From Apostichopus japonicus (Eukaryota > Echinodermata > Holothuroidea > Aspidochirotida > Stichopodidae): 62,000 bases of DNA. The stretch is from NCBI RefSeq assembly GCF_037975245.1, contig NC_092569.1:14402501-14464500 (forward strand), written 5' to 3'. Both the position numbers and the translations under genes were made by a program. The notes beneath the pieces were generated by a model. The model was not told the origin of the DNA and searched no databases. It saw only the letters and a list, made by a program, of their open reading frames with translations. Position 1 is the stretch's first letter. Every line of letters starts with the position of its first letter. Below, piece after piece: positions 12,001-23,800 of this stretch.

Positions 12001-14580
12001 AGTTGACGCAGGTCTTCCATGGCCCTACTTTACACGATTTTTCACGTTTTAAGGGTGGAGTCGAAGTGGGTCGTGTTCATGCGGGCGGAATATGGCCTGT
12101 TTAGCTAAAAGTGCAGTTAAGTTAACAACAATTACATGTTCAAAACAAATTTTTCAATTTGATGACCAAAATTTCATTTTAAATATTAAAACTGCTAAAC
12201 AAACTGTATTTTAGTATATATTTTTTAATACTTTGATTAATATTCTTTTCTGTAGTTATGGGAGAAGCTGAGACCGGCTAGATCAGGGGTTGAGTCAGCA
12301 TATGGAAACACCTCTGAGACTGAAGATGAGATACAGGGGGATCCACAACTAGCTGCTCTGAAAGTCGAGCTAAACCATCAAAAGAGAAGGTACAACAAAT
12401 TTGTCGAAGTAAAAGTTCTCGCATGTATTGATTTCAAGACGATTTGGTGGTCATTGTTGTATAAAGATATTACATTACTGAACCAAGTGTCGCGGTGCGG
12501 CGTAAATTACACGTGGAATTTATGTTTACACACACGTGGATTTGTGTAACAAACTCCTAGCTCGCTTTATGTACATGTAGGCCTATGCTAGGTTACACAC
12601 TGATATGAAATGGTATATGGTTGTGAGTTTTGTCTTATTTTGAGATCATATAACTTCCTTAAGGTAAATAAAGTGGCACGTCTAGACCTTTCGATCTGGA
12701 TTTTATGTTAAATTATTATTGTCCTCAGACCATTACAGTACTGTTCTATTTTTAACGTGGAACTTACTGGGCAGTGGATGTTAGGAAATGCGACGATGGG
12801 ACGTCGCAACTCATTTAAACGTATCATTATATTAATTTCGTCTCAAAAGGGGAATCTATATAGTATCATTAAAACATGCAATATTATGGGGGGGGGGGGG
12901 CGGGGGAAGGTTTTTGTTTCTTCTGAAAATGTTTTGCTAACACCGGATACGTATATCATCTAAACAATCCAGCTCAGCAGGTCTATGTTCATCCAGTTTA
13001 TGGTCATCCATTTCAGCAAGTCTATATGTTAGTTGTAACGCATGTTTTTTTTCCCTCTCTATCTTAAATAGGTGGCGCGATGTAAAAACTCAAATAGACC
13101 GGCAGCATGACATGTTAAAGTTGATTCTGCAAAAGATGGAAATACAATCAGAGGCGGAAGAAAGGGATGAAGGAGTTGGACCAAACTCTAGAGGAGAGAG
13201 GTAGGCCTATGGCTAATTGATAGCATTTATGTCAATACAAAACATTTCCAATCTATCCCATTTGCAACCGGTCTTGATTCCAAATGTCTTTCCCATTCCC
13301 ACCCTCGCCCTACGGTTACGAATGTCTTTTATGTCAAAGGAAAACCCTTGCCAAATTGTCCCATTTCCAGCTTCTCTCCCTTTCCCTTGTCATTTCAATT
13401 TCATTACTTTACCCTCCGCCTCCCTCATCCTGCACCGCCTCCCTCGTCCTAAACCGACTCCCTCATCCTGCACCACCTCCCTCATCCTTCACCGCCTCCC
13501 TCGTCCTGTACCGCCTTCCTCATCCTGCACCGACTCCCTCGTCCTGCACCGCCTCCCTAGTTCTACACCGCCTCCCTCATCCTGCACCGCTTCCCTCATC
13601 CTACACCTCCCCCTGCACCTCCCCCTCGTCCTGCACCGACTTCATCGTCCTGCACCGACTTCCTCGACCGCCTCCCTCGTTCTACACCGCCTCCCTCATC
13701 CTGCACCGCCTCCCTTATCCTGCATCGCCTCCCTCACCCTGCACCGCCTCCCTCATCCTACACCACCCCCCTCATCCTGCACCGCCCCCTCGTCCTGCAC
13801 CAACTCCATCGTCCTGCACCAACTCCATCGTCCTGCACCGTCTCCCTCGTCCTGCACCGACTCCATCGTCCTGTACCGCTACGAAACATAAAGTAATGAT
13901 TACAGTAGTACTGGACTGTCATATCATTTTTTTCATCATTTGATGTGTTTTTGCCTGGTTTAAAATGTTGGTAAAGATATTGAACAATCAGCATAGGAAA
14001 GTGTGTAGATTTTGCTTGTTGCTTGTTTTAGTTACATATATGTTTTACCGATAAATAATGTCCTACAAGCCTAGATAATGTTTTACAATGTCTTAACAGT
14101 TCCTTGGCAACGTACCTTCTTTTGAAGATAAGGTACGGAATGTCAATGGAATGATAATTAGTACCAGTAATTAAACCATACCACAGTCCGGTAGATGAAA
14201 TGGAATGAACTCTCATGACCTAGACTTATTGATCATTATAGAGATACCATTGACTTTGTCTGTAGGGGGGGGGGGGAGTTGGTGGGGGTGGGAAGTCATT
14301 CGAAAACTGTCGATTAACGAACTGCATTTTACCAAAAATAACTAAAACAGAAATTGCTCTCCAAGTTCGCCCGTAGTGGTACATGCTAGACTTCGAGACT
14401 GCCTTAATTATCAAAACAAATAAAGGGTAAGAACAGGAATATAGTCATTTGTTGTCCTCCCTCTCTTGTAAATGTTTCAGATCATCGACCAGTACTGACA
14501 CGATCTGGAGTTATCAAGATATTGTCTGTCGAAGAGAGCCACACGATCGCCGAAATTATCCAAGGACTCTTGAACTATGA
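1..14580 (+). CDS. TRPA1: TRPA1-like cation channel, C-terminal half (5' part off window)
   Basis: This encodes a plasma-membrane, calcium-permeable TRP channel of the TRPA1 type, which senses irritants or temperature in sensory cells. Exons are 1-77, 2163-2216, 2484-2579, 3580-3650, 6144-6339, 7178-7267, 8032-8201, 8843-8972, 10075-10275, 11220-11399, 12256-12389, 13072-13200 and 14481-14580 (stop TGA 14578-14580). All phases agree, giving 541 residues. Visible landmarks, in order, are the pre-S1 segment with HPVC and MKW, S1 (exon 6144), an S1-S2 loop with NKT, S2 (7178), S3-S4 ending FLLYLQR (8032), S4-S5 and S5 (8843), pore helix, filter LLGEL and S6 (10075), the family signature IGLAVGDIA followed by LKRLAMQVELH (11220), and a C-terminal coiled coil with LILQKMEIQSE (13072). 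Human TRPA1 has about 500 residues over the same span. The ankyrin repeats are missing only because the window starts inside the gene. A TRPA paralogue other than strict TRPA1 is possible. Confidence 0.93.
78..2162 (+). other. TRPA1 intron, no gene apart from one SINE
   Basis: Donor GTGAGT at 78, acceptor TTTACAG ending 2162. It holds the SINE at 641-875; elsewhere I see nothing but short AT-rich sequence. Confidence 0.75.
641..875 (+). mobile_element. tRNA-derived SINE, full copy
   Basis: The head resembles a tRNA. GGAGTG at its 5' end pairs with CACTCC about 60 nt on. There is an A-box-like TTAGCTCAGTGGTTAAC and a B-box-like GAGTTCGAGTC. The body carries two compact hairpins, CTGAC-TTCG-GTCAG and CCTGCTTGCAGG, and the tail is ACATAC-rich. 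Related copies lie at 2620-2845 and 9005-9234, with a tail fragment at 58811-58884. The copy sits in a TRPA1 intron in sense orientation. Confidence 0.85.
2620..2845 (+). mobile_element. tRNA-derived SINE with damaged B box
   Basis: This is the same family as 641-875, but the segment after GAGTTCGAG is deleted, removing the 3' side of the acceptor stem and part of the B box. It is therefore probably unable to prime its own transcription. A partial second head (AGTGTTAGCTCGGTG) lies just upstream at 2598-2612. The SINE begins 41 nt after the donor of TRPA1 exon 2484-2579. Confidence 0.85.
4062..4366. mobile_element. hAT-like MITE, GGCGTAGC-type termini
   Basis: The termini are CAGGCGCGTAGCCAAG and, on the other strand, CAGGCACGTAGCCAGG. 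The flanks TGTTCGAC (4054-4061) and TGTCTGAC (4367-4374) match at 6 of 8 positions, as expected of an aged 8-bp target duplication. A C run follows the left end. It lies in the TRPA1 intron 3651-6143. Confidence 0.65.
6044..6084. repeat. ACGT/CGTT microsatellite
   Basis: TACGTACGTACGTTCGTCCG followed by TTCGTTCG units, 60 nt upstream of the TRPA1 S1 exon. Confidence 0.8.
8248..8420. mobile_element. hAT-like MITE with 8-bp target duplication
   Basis: The 173-bp element has imperfect terminal inverted repeats (CAATGTTTCCCTAAC, and CAGGGGTCCCCTAAC on the other strand) and is flanked by CACTAGAT (8240-8247) and CACTAGAC (8421-8428). The termini and target length fit hAT transposons. It lies 46 nt after the TRPA1 exon ending at 8201. 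Confidence 0.7.
9005..9234 (+). mobile_element. tRNA-derived SINE copy
   Basis: This is the same family as 641-875, with small changes in the head (TTGGCTCAGTGG) and the B-box region (CGGTGCGAGTCACTCC). It begins 33 nt after the donor of TRPA1 exon 8843-8972. Confidence 0.85.
13413..13880. repeat. 19-bp minisatellite, about 25 copies
   Basis: The consensus unit is GCCTCCCTCATCCTGCACC, with A/G and position variants. It lies in the TRPA1 intron 13201-14480. Because the unit is 19 nt and lacks stops on the plus strand, the array produces long artefactual Pro/Ser/His-rich open frames in more than one frame. It is not coding. Confidence 0.9.
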
Positions 14581-14948
14581 CGACTAAAAACCTAATTTTC
14601 GATGCATATATCAAGCAGCAGAGAAACTGTAAATTTGTATTCCGATGAATTTACAGTTCTTGGGTCGGAGTGTTTTATTTGCATCATCCCGTGTCTAGTC
14701 ACGACAGGTCGATGTATATAGTAGACGATGACCCGATCGCTATTCGGTCTAACTTTCCGTAGAATTAATATTGTTACAAAAGTTTACAATCCGCTGTCGG
14801 ATTCTAGCTATACTGACATCATATGTATTTTACATTCAATCTTGAAACTATAAACTCTAGTTATCGTCTTAATTAGGCATACGTGTAGGTTATAGAATTA
14901 CATAGGCCTGTAAGTATATGTTTACTGTAGAAAGATGGATGCTTTTGA

Positions 14949-14954
14949 AATAAA
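14949..14954 (+). terminator. Polyadenylation signal AATAAA of the TRPA1-like gene
   Basis: A canonical AATAAA lies 369 nt downstream of the TRPA1 stop codon, the first such hexamer after it that I noticed. The interval 14581-14948 is therefore a likely 3' UTR. No cDNA evidence is available. Confidence 0.55.
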
Positions 14955-15383
14955 ATGGACTCAATGGTAAGTGGGCACAATTTCAATTACAGAAGTGTGT
15001 CGACTGTAGCGATTCCCAACGATTAGCAGTAGCCTTCACCTTGAAAAATAAAAAAACTTAATTTATTTACATATGATCTCTTTATGTTTGGTATAAATAA
15101 TGACCCCTTAAAGCACCCATGAAATTTTTCTGTGATTATGGTACAAAAACAGTGGTTCAGTTTGTATTATACAACACCTAATTGTATTCTGGTCATTTGA
15201 TTGGTCAATTGCTCGTTGATTGCATGCAAAATCCGCTCTATTCCACTCTATGAAATAGAACCATGGGTTATACTTTTTTGGTAGCACTTTTTTCAATGGT
15301 AAGAGAGCAGAGAAACATGTCTGTTCAAAACAATTTGTTGCATGAGTGCATTTTACCCATCTTAATATAATATGTTGTATAAA

Positions 15384-15549
15384 ACAAATAATGAATGGTT
15401 TCCATTCGTGCAATAGTGCAAATATTTCATTCGTTGAAAGATGTAATTTGTTCCATTCAACTCGGCTGCGCCTCGTTGAATGGAACAAATTACATCTTTC
15501 AACGAATGAAATATTTGCACTATTGCACTCATAACCATTCATTATTTGT
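15384..15549. repeat. Near-perfect palindrome (about 75-bp arms, 13-nt loop)
   Basis: The left arm 15384-15461 and right arm 15475-15549 are inverse copies apart from one short mismatch (7 nt against 4 nt near the outer end). The loop is TCGGCTGCGCCTC (15462-15474). A transcript would form a long hairpin. It may be the core of a foldback transposon; I found no outer termini. Confidence 0.9.
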
Positions 15550-15899
15550 ATAATATCAATAGCGTATGAAATATACGTACAGAACGGTATCTTATTATGT
15601 TATATTTGTGCCTACAGTTAATGTTTGTCATATTTTTTTCAAAAGATAAATTGTTATCGTCGTCATCAGATGCCGTAGAGGTGATTAATTCTGACGATTA
15701 AGGCTTTACTACGGGAAAGGATGATATTATATCTTAAGATGTTCATTATAAGTCTTGACTTGGAAATTGTCATGTGTTAATCAAACGTGAAGTCTTCATT
15801 TCAAGCAACTTGAACTTTGTGTGATTACATGCTTTTCATATTAAAGAATACTAAAAGGTTGATAACAGGTGACTAGGAGCCAGGCCAGTAACAATCAGA

Positions 15900-16270
15900 A
15901 ATGACTTAGACCGGAAGTGTTCAGAAGTGACTAGAAGTGTTGAGAAGTGACTAGAAGTCATGAGAAGTAGCTCGAAGTAGTGGGAGGCGACTCTTGCTTG
16001 ACAAGTAAGACCGGGGTGACAAGAAATCCTTCAGACCCCACCAAATGTGACTTCGAGTTCATAAGCAAAGATAGGAATCCGATATTTTGAAATGTGACTG
16101 ACTTTCTGCAGAAGTAACTTAGACGCATTAGCACATGACTCTAGAAATGACCAAAGCATTCTGGAAGTGACCAAAATAGTTAAATGATCAATCATATGAA
16201 GAAGTGATTAAAAGATGGAAGAAGTGACTAGGATATCGGCAAGTGAGAACCTCTTGGACAATTCGAAGTG
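15900..16270. repeat. Degenerate GAAGTGACTAGAAGT-type repeat
   Basis: Short motifs such as AGAAGTGACTAGAAGTG recur with drift through the interval, most densely at 15910-15970. They read as an old decayed minisatellite. Confidence 0.55.
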
Positions 16271-17117
16271 ATTCGAGATTTGTACAAGACTTGTTAGAAG
16301 CTTCGTGGATGTGAATCGAACGTGGAGAAAAAAAATCCAAATTTGGAGTCGCTAACAGGGACTTTAACCATGGTACCAGTACTTCAAATCCGTAGTAATA
16401 GATTCGTGATCATACATAAATTATTTAACATGTCAAGCGTGATTTAGTCTCTAGTATGAGACTTGCATGGACTAAAGAGCCTAACTTTGCCTAAAGTTGT
16501 TAAAAGTAATGAACATATAACATTAAAATCAAAATTCAAACTGTCAAAAATTACCACCGATTTCACCATTTTAATTTTCAATATTTACTATGTCAGCTTT
16601 TAATGAATATTGAAGCTACGGTATGCAGTTTTATCATAACACACCTTTACATTGTTATTGGTTAATAATAAAATAATTCCTTTTTAAACAAATTACTACA
16701 ATAATTGATGGAGTGGTAACATATGTATTGTCGAGCAAATAAATAAATTGCAACTGTACATAATTACCGAGAGTTATGTTTGCTATTTTTAATTGATGCT
16801 TACTGTTAATTTCATGCACAATCAACGTAAATACCTAATTCTACTCATTCAGTTATCCGTATTTTTCGAAGATTCAGCGGCGACGTTATTAGGGGTTACA
16901 TTGAGGTATATATGCATCCACGTTGTAAATTGTTGTATTAAGATATTTTGAGTAAAAAGAACCAATATGCGTACAGGGCTTATAGCCTAAACTAAAGCAA
17001 TGAAATCAACACTCAAATACAAAACCTTTGGAAATGCCACAACTGAACTGATCAGTTCTGCTAATTAATTGCAAACAATGGACGTCTAGAGCAAGGATGG
17101 ACTTGGGATGCAATAAT

Positions 17118-17243
17118 CAGAGCTGGATCCAGGATTTTAAAGACGAGGGGGGGTGTGGTCCCGGAGTTGGCTATGAGGAACCCCCAACCCCCCACAAAAA
17201 ATAGACACCCCCACACCCCCCCCCCCCCTCCACATCCGCGCCT
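17118..17243. mobile_element. Possible short MITE remnant
   Basis: The left CAGAGCTGGATCCAGG and right inverse CAGGCGCGGATGTGG are partly matching termini with a C/G-rich interior, like the other MITEs here. No clear target duplication was seen. Confidence 0.35.
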
Positions 17244-17454
17244 GATAATGTCACCAATATTGAAGTCTTCGAGCTCCTTTACAGAATAAAATGAAAGATA
17301 AGAATGCATGATGCTTTATCTCAAATTTCCACGAGCCCCCTAATCGGCCCTAACCCGGGGCTGTGAACTCCTGACCCCACCTTCTCGCCCAACCTGTCAC
17401 TGCATATATTGAAGTCATCATGTAATGCGTGCCTAACTTCCGTGTGTTTGTTGC

Positions 17455-17560
17455 AATAATAATAATGGTGATTTATAACGCGCGCATATCCACCCGGAAG
17501 TGTGTCCAATGCGCGGAGAAAATTCCCGTTAGAGGAAAAGAAAAAGTGGTAGCTGCTAAG
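17455..17560 (-). mobile_element. LINE 3'-tail fragment
   Basis: On the minus strand, GCGCGCGTTATAAATCACC is followed by ATT repeats, the characteristic end of CR1/L2-type LINEs. No coding part is recognisable. Confidence 0.5.
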
Positions 17561-17817
17561 ACAGCGCCATATATAAATAACAAACTACAGGGGCCGTAAT
17601 ACAGGGGGTCCCTCTTTTGTTGATATAAACTAAGATATTTTCAACTCTTCTCGTTTTCAATCAGATCAGAGAAAGACTTTGGAGTTCTAATTGACTATAC
17701 TGTGTGCTTGTGTCTGTTTGTATATGTGTGGATCAGTATATGTGCCTTGGCCTAATGCCTATATATTACTACATTTTGTTTGTTCAAGATTATTGAATTT
17801 TCCCAAGGTCAAATGGG

Positions 17818-17823
17818 TTTAAT
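17818..17823 (-). terminator. Candidate polyadenylation signal ATTAAA for the EndoU gene
   Basis: On the minus strand ATTAAA lies about 38 nt after the stop codon, in the loop of a short hairpin (AAATGGG / CCCATTT, 17812-17832). It is close to the stop but usable. I saw no better AATAAA between 17600 and 17861. Confidence 0.3.
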
Positions 17824-17861
17824 TCCCATTTGTTTCTTGAAGAGATTGTTTCATTACTTTG

Positions 17862-20800
17862 TTAAACGACAAAATAACACGTTCCCACATATTTGCCGTC
17901 TTGGACATAAGCTTGAACACTCATATCGTAAGTATCGCTACCGTCGGTAACAGTAAATGTGGTTATGGCGTTAGGGTTGATTATCCAGCATGCAGTGAAT
18001 ACTGCCAGTTCGAACTCCGGGCTGACTCCTAGAACGATTGAAGATCTGCTCTTTATAGCCCCGTTCCATTTAAATTGTAGGCCCAATTGGTTTGGCTGCA
18101 AAGAGAGAAAGGGAAATATTATCAATTACGAATAAGAGACAAAAATAATAAGTCCAAATATGAGTTTAGAGTTGTTTCTGAAATTAAAATTTGTGAAAGT
18201 TTTTTATGATTTCTGTTCTGTAAGTATCATTTACAATATTTGGCCAAATTTCCGACCAATTGCAAGCATTGACACTTATTTTCTAGAAACTTTCAGTAAT
18301 TGTTACCATTCTTGCGGTCTTAGGAAAAAATGATGACACTAATAGAAATATAAACATGCCCTCTATTTAAAATGAGACGACCAACTATTTTTCAGTCACA
18401 CGATGTACCTCTAACCTGAACCACCTATCATTAACGAAATGTACCCCTTACCTCTGCTTGTCCTGTCCAGCCGTGATAGTTTAAATCCCCCGTTTTCTCC
18501 CTCTGGTACAAGGTGACCCAATTATGGAAGCCATTTACTGACGATGCTGTTTTGAATTCACCACAGAATACGTGTTCGAAGCCAGAAGAATCAAAGTCAG
18601 CTTTTCTGTTGTAGTGAGTAAACCAAATCTCCAAAATGATGGCTCTCAAATCTGCTTCATTTGAAATTTCTCCTGTTAGCGAAGACAAAAAAAAATAAGG
18701 GATGTAGATAAAAAAAATTAAAAAATGGAAACTATACTTATAGAGTTTTGAGAGTATACGAATAACTTCAGGAATTTTAATTTTCAAGTGAGCAATTTAT
18801 CAATCAAAATTTTAAACTAAACGTTAAAAGAATTGAGAATAATACATGATGCTACTATCCATAGGAATTCTAAAGTATGGAAAAGTTGAGGTGCCATTCA
18901 TATGCCGTCAAAGACATGAATTTCTGCAAAATGTTGTACCGTTCGCAGATATATGCTGTTCCCGAAAGAACGATAAATGACGAATTCATCACATAGTCAC
19001 TTAAAGTTATAGAAAGATATCAAGATGCAGTCACTTCAAATGTTGTACTTTGCAGTTGAAACATTTTCAATAATTAAAGAGAATTGACTTACATATATCA
19101 GGGTTATTTGGTATTTGCATACTTAAAAATTGAAGATTTGAATCTTTGTCATGTTTAATTAATCTCCAACTTGTTGCAGTATATGACGCCTACCTCTCAC
19201 CCCCCCCCACCTACCCCCCCCCCACCCCACCCCCCACTCTCACACATATTTACCTGCATCTATTAAAGTCTGTGTCGTAATTTCCATAACTTTCGTGCTG
19301 AATATGTCATCAAGAAACTCTTCAACCTCTATCTGGTCGCTGGCAGTGTCATCCTCTGGGATTGTTTCATACGGCTCGTAGTTATCACAGAGGTTTAAGA
19401 ACGTTTGAAACGTTCCTTGGTTGTATATGTAGGTTTCATCAAAAGTAGTAAATAGGCTATATTTACAGAGGAAACAAAAACAAAGATATATGACAGATAC
19501 AGAAAATGTGGGTCTGTATTATTGACAAAAGAGAAAAGAGAAACAAGATCTTTGGCTGTAGACAGATAAGGGCGAGTTTCGGGTCTATGACGTCAGAGAT
19601 AACCGTCTCTTACACAATGGCGACACGGCTGATAAAACTTAGAATATATGGCTGTTTATAAACTGAACTTTGTCACCGGTTCGACTTACCTTCTATAGCC
19701 AATGCATAATGTTTTCCTTTTTTTCTTAGCATAAAGAGCAACAATATTGATGTTATGCCAATATTTTTCACAAAATAAGTACGCAATGGTTCACATCACT
19801 TTCGGAATTTCATTTCGCGTACCGTATTTTATGATGTAATACAACATTATTGTTAGGGAGTAGAGGGCGCCAATGGGGAGACCAGAAGCCGAACGCCACT
19901 GGCATGCAGCTGTAGTATTTTTAGATTTTAATCGCTAATTCTCTCTAGCCCCGTGCACAATTTCATGTCAGAAAGAGGAATCACTCTGAATTTTCTTTTA
20001 TGAATGTATCTCGAGGCCATCTTCCTTTGTTAGAAAAAGGATCGGGATCAAATACCCGTATCAACACCCCCAACCCCCCACCCACCCCCACCCCCGCTCC
20101 TTCGACTCCCTCTCCGGTATGTGGCGATGAACAGATAGTTCAATATTTTTGTCAATATTCTACTTTTTTCTACGAAATCATATTTAAAGCAGGGAGTTGG
20201 AACACAGCTGCTTGGTTAAACGAAACTTATAAGTAAATCCTAACATTACAATATACAGAGTCATCTTGCACCAGAACTGGGACATGCAGTCGTGAGTATA
20301 CTTAATAAAACAGCTGAAACTTTAATAGGAACCCGATGAACGATTAGGCTACAGCATATATGGACTAAGAAAAAACCCAATTAAATGGGAAGTTAGATAC
20401 ATATCAAAAAATCAAATAGCATGTTTGATTTATTTTTCCTAATATTTTTATTCCGCTTTATTTGTGGAATAATATGCTACATGACATTCCAAACTGTGTT
20501 AAACTGTATATATGTGAGCTGAGTGTATATTATACAGGTACCAAAATGGCAATCGTTAAACTGTTGAATCAATTTAAGCATTACCTAATTAGCAGTAGAT
20601 GATTGCCGCGTAACGGTCGATAGTGGCATTGTTAAATAAATATTGGTTATAGATAAAACAATAGAGCCAAAGAGGGTTATCAACTCTTCATCAGCGGCGT
20701 GTTGGCTACCACAAGCCTTGGGTATGTGGCTGATCTGTACAATGATGACCGTACTACAGTACATAATCTATAACGACCGCCGCCGTACTGTTTACATCAT

Positions 20801-23800
20801 TGTGTTTACAACGATGTATCAACCGATTCACACAAAGATTACAGTAACTACTGTAAATCTTAAACTTTTGTACCACAGTAAAAATAGACTGTGCTGAGTC
20901 TGCTCGGCGACGTGAATGAATCTCCCTACATAAAATAGGAAAAATGCCACTGCTATTTTATTTTCCTCCCCTTTCAACATACGCTTCACAGAGAGGCCGG
21001 CGCAATCACCCAAACGAATCGCTCATATCATAAGGGGAGGAATAGTAAAGATCGCCCCAGGGCATTTGGCAAAGAAAAATTGGCCGATATACGTCTTAAC
21101 AAAGGCTACAGTAAAAACTGAATCGTGCTGATAATTCTGATAGATCATACGTAGCATGTGCTGTGAGGTTTACAGTAAGAACTGAGGATATGTGAAATCC
21201 CAACAAATGCATCAAACTGGATGATTTGTTGGGATTAAACATAAAATCACGTCTAACTGTATTCCTAATAGCACAGGCTACTGATATACAGCACGACTCG
21301 GATTTAGTTTTTACTCGGGTACAAAACCTAAAGATATATAGTAGTTACTGTGTTCGTTGTGTGTATCGGGTGGATTTATAGGCAAATGCTATATCGAATG
21401 TACATATCTCACTTAAAGCATTTAGTCGTACAGAGATTCTCACGTAATATATATTCTACGAGAACGGACAGAGAAAAACACACTTTGATTGGAGCAAATG
21501 GCCAGAGCTTATCAAAACATACATATTACAATGTCACATATAGCCAGGATAGGCATTGTGCAGGGTTAGTCAGTAGGGCACTGCTCACGCCTAAGGCGAA
21601 GTTACTGAGGGTCCGCATAACCGACCGAGTGCAATATCGTATAGGTAACTCTTCTTTCTAGGTCCAATCTTGTGGGTCGGAATTGGCCCGCGTCCGAAAC
21701 GCCCCCACCCCCCCCCCCTATGGAGAACAGCTCTGTCGTAATAATGCAATCTTCGTTAATATCGAAAGGTTCTAACAAACTCAACGAGCCTTCGGAATTA
21801 AGTGGAAATACTTTCTTGGGAGGAGATGGTTGGAGGGTGGTTGGGCGGGGGTGGTTCGGCGGTGGCGCTTTGAATGGTATACATGTACAGTACATACAAC
21901 GTACCACTTTCAATTTAATTGTCTTTTTACCAACAGAAGAATAATCCTCCATATTCGAGACTCTCGTCGTTCACAAAAACGTGTTTGTGTACTTTATTAC
22001 AATAAACTTATGTGTTACTAATCTACCCGGCTTCACATCGGCACCGCTTGGAATTTGGGTTCCATATAGGCGTTCCATCTGTTTCATCTGGCTATAGAGG
22101 ATACTCCTCTACTGGGTTAAGGAGGTTGGGAATCATAATGTAAAGGTGACTTACTTTTTTGGTGCTAAATCTGCTTGATTTCCGTAATCTTGTTTAAAAG
22201 CTTGGTAGTCTGCAGCGTAATATTGATCTGGTATTCTGTTCACGTCATTAGCCCACAGTTCACTGACAAATTCATCAAAGTTTATAGGTACTAAAAACAA
22301 AATGAATGAAATAAAGCTTTCAGACTGGTGTTTTTATCCTTTTTTCAGAATGTATTATTTTTTGTTCAGTAGATTAGGTGTAGATACTTTTAAACTTTCG
22401 ATATCTTAAAATAGTCGACTAAATTAGGATACTATCTGTTTTAAATAGATGTTAAGTATAGTTAATTCACAACAGCATCCCTTTATCCTTAAATTTGGGG
22501 GACGAACTGTTATATTCTACGCTCTCTTTTCCAATTGAGAAGGGCTGGGGGTGTTGACTGTTAAGTTTTGTTAGGCCACTCCAAATATAAATCAGTTGGT
22601 TTCCCTTTGTGATACGATACTTTTCACATATATCACCAAAGAAAGATTATGAAATACTTAACCAATGGCGTATAGCATCTGGGATATTCCCGACAAATTC
22701 TGTTATGTCATTGAAAATTTGAAAATCGAGACCCTCAGACGAAATAATTTAATTATTACTTACTACAAATCGAACTGTAGTCAGCACAGCAATCTTGATA
22801 AGTCACACACGCTGAATTACACTGGCAGTTGAAATTACTATCCAAGCCGTCTCCACAGCGATCCACGCAAGAATCGAGAACTATACAGACAACGCGTAGA
22901 AAGTTAACAATTGTCATAAAGACATGAGTTTAAGTTGCCAAAGGTATTTTCAGATTATTCCAAAGGTTGTTAATTTCTATTTTATCATAAATAACATCAT
23001 AATGGCGTAATCACTTGTTCGCTTTACACGTGACACAAGCTTATGTTGTTCATGTTCAAAGATACATATTTCTTTACATTAGGTTCATATTTCAGCCGGT
23101 ATGTTATTACGCTTCACAGAAAATACACAACCCCCCCACCCTTCCTCGTAATTCCCCCAACCCCGTACGTATTCCTTCATATCCTGCACCTGTTATACAT
23201 GCAATAGCACAGTCAATTCATCGATGTTTTGTATCGGTATCTCCAGCAGAAATATTTATTCTTTTTTTTATTCTACATTTACTGATGACGTCATCTCTAC
23301 GTCATCTATTTCGTAACCCTCCAAGCAAATACCGCGTCCTGATACCAGTCACAGGCCTAGCCTTGACCTAGGTATACACCGTTGTTCGAGGGACCTAGCG
23401 CCTCTCACACTGTTCCAATAACACGGCCCACTGTTTGCCATAACATTGCGTTGCCTGCTATTTTACTATCTTTACTACGTTCCGTTTATCCATTCAAGTT
23501 TCGACTGAAGTATTTTCAAGTCTTTAGTGACTTTCTGTTCGTCTTTTACGATCCATATATCTTATCACTTACAATACGGAATGGACTTTCCCTCTTCCAT
23601 ATACCATATCCGACATCATCCAGTGAAAATAAAGTGGATCCGCTTTATAAACAAACTATCCTTGGATGGACTTGGAATCATTTATTAATTCCGCGCCGCG
23701 CCTTTTGATGAAACGATGTCTACCCCGGGTCATCACAAGCCCAGCCCTATTACACTATAAATCGACCTCTGACCCAGTCTATAGATATTTGATTTATTCC

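Larger units (their letters stand above)
14955..17861. other. Convergent intergenic interval
   Basis: The TRPA1-like and EndoU genes end towards each other here. Contents seen are the palindrome 15384-15549, decayed repeats 15900-16270, a MITE remnant 17118 and a LINE tail 17455. No coding sequence is supported. Confidence 0.7.

Noticed and set aside
13217-13943. Two overlapping long open frames of about 220 codons
   Set aside because: Both are translations of the 19-bp minisatellite; no start context, family likeness or splice logic.
15108-15542. 144-codon minus-strand frame
   Set aside because: It runs through the palindrome, which yields the same peptide from both strands; no protein family recognised.
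21602-21952. Overlapping open frames of 90-116 codons on both strands
   Set aside because: They depend on C/G runs inside an EndoU intron and show no recognisable domain.
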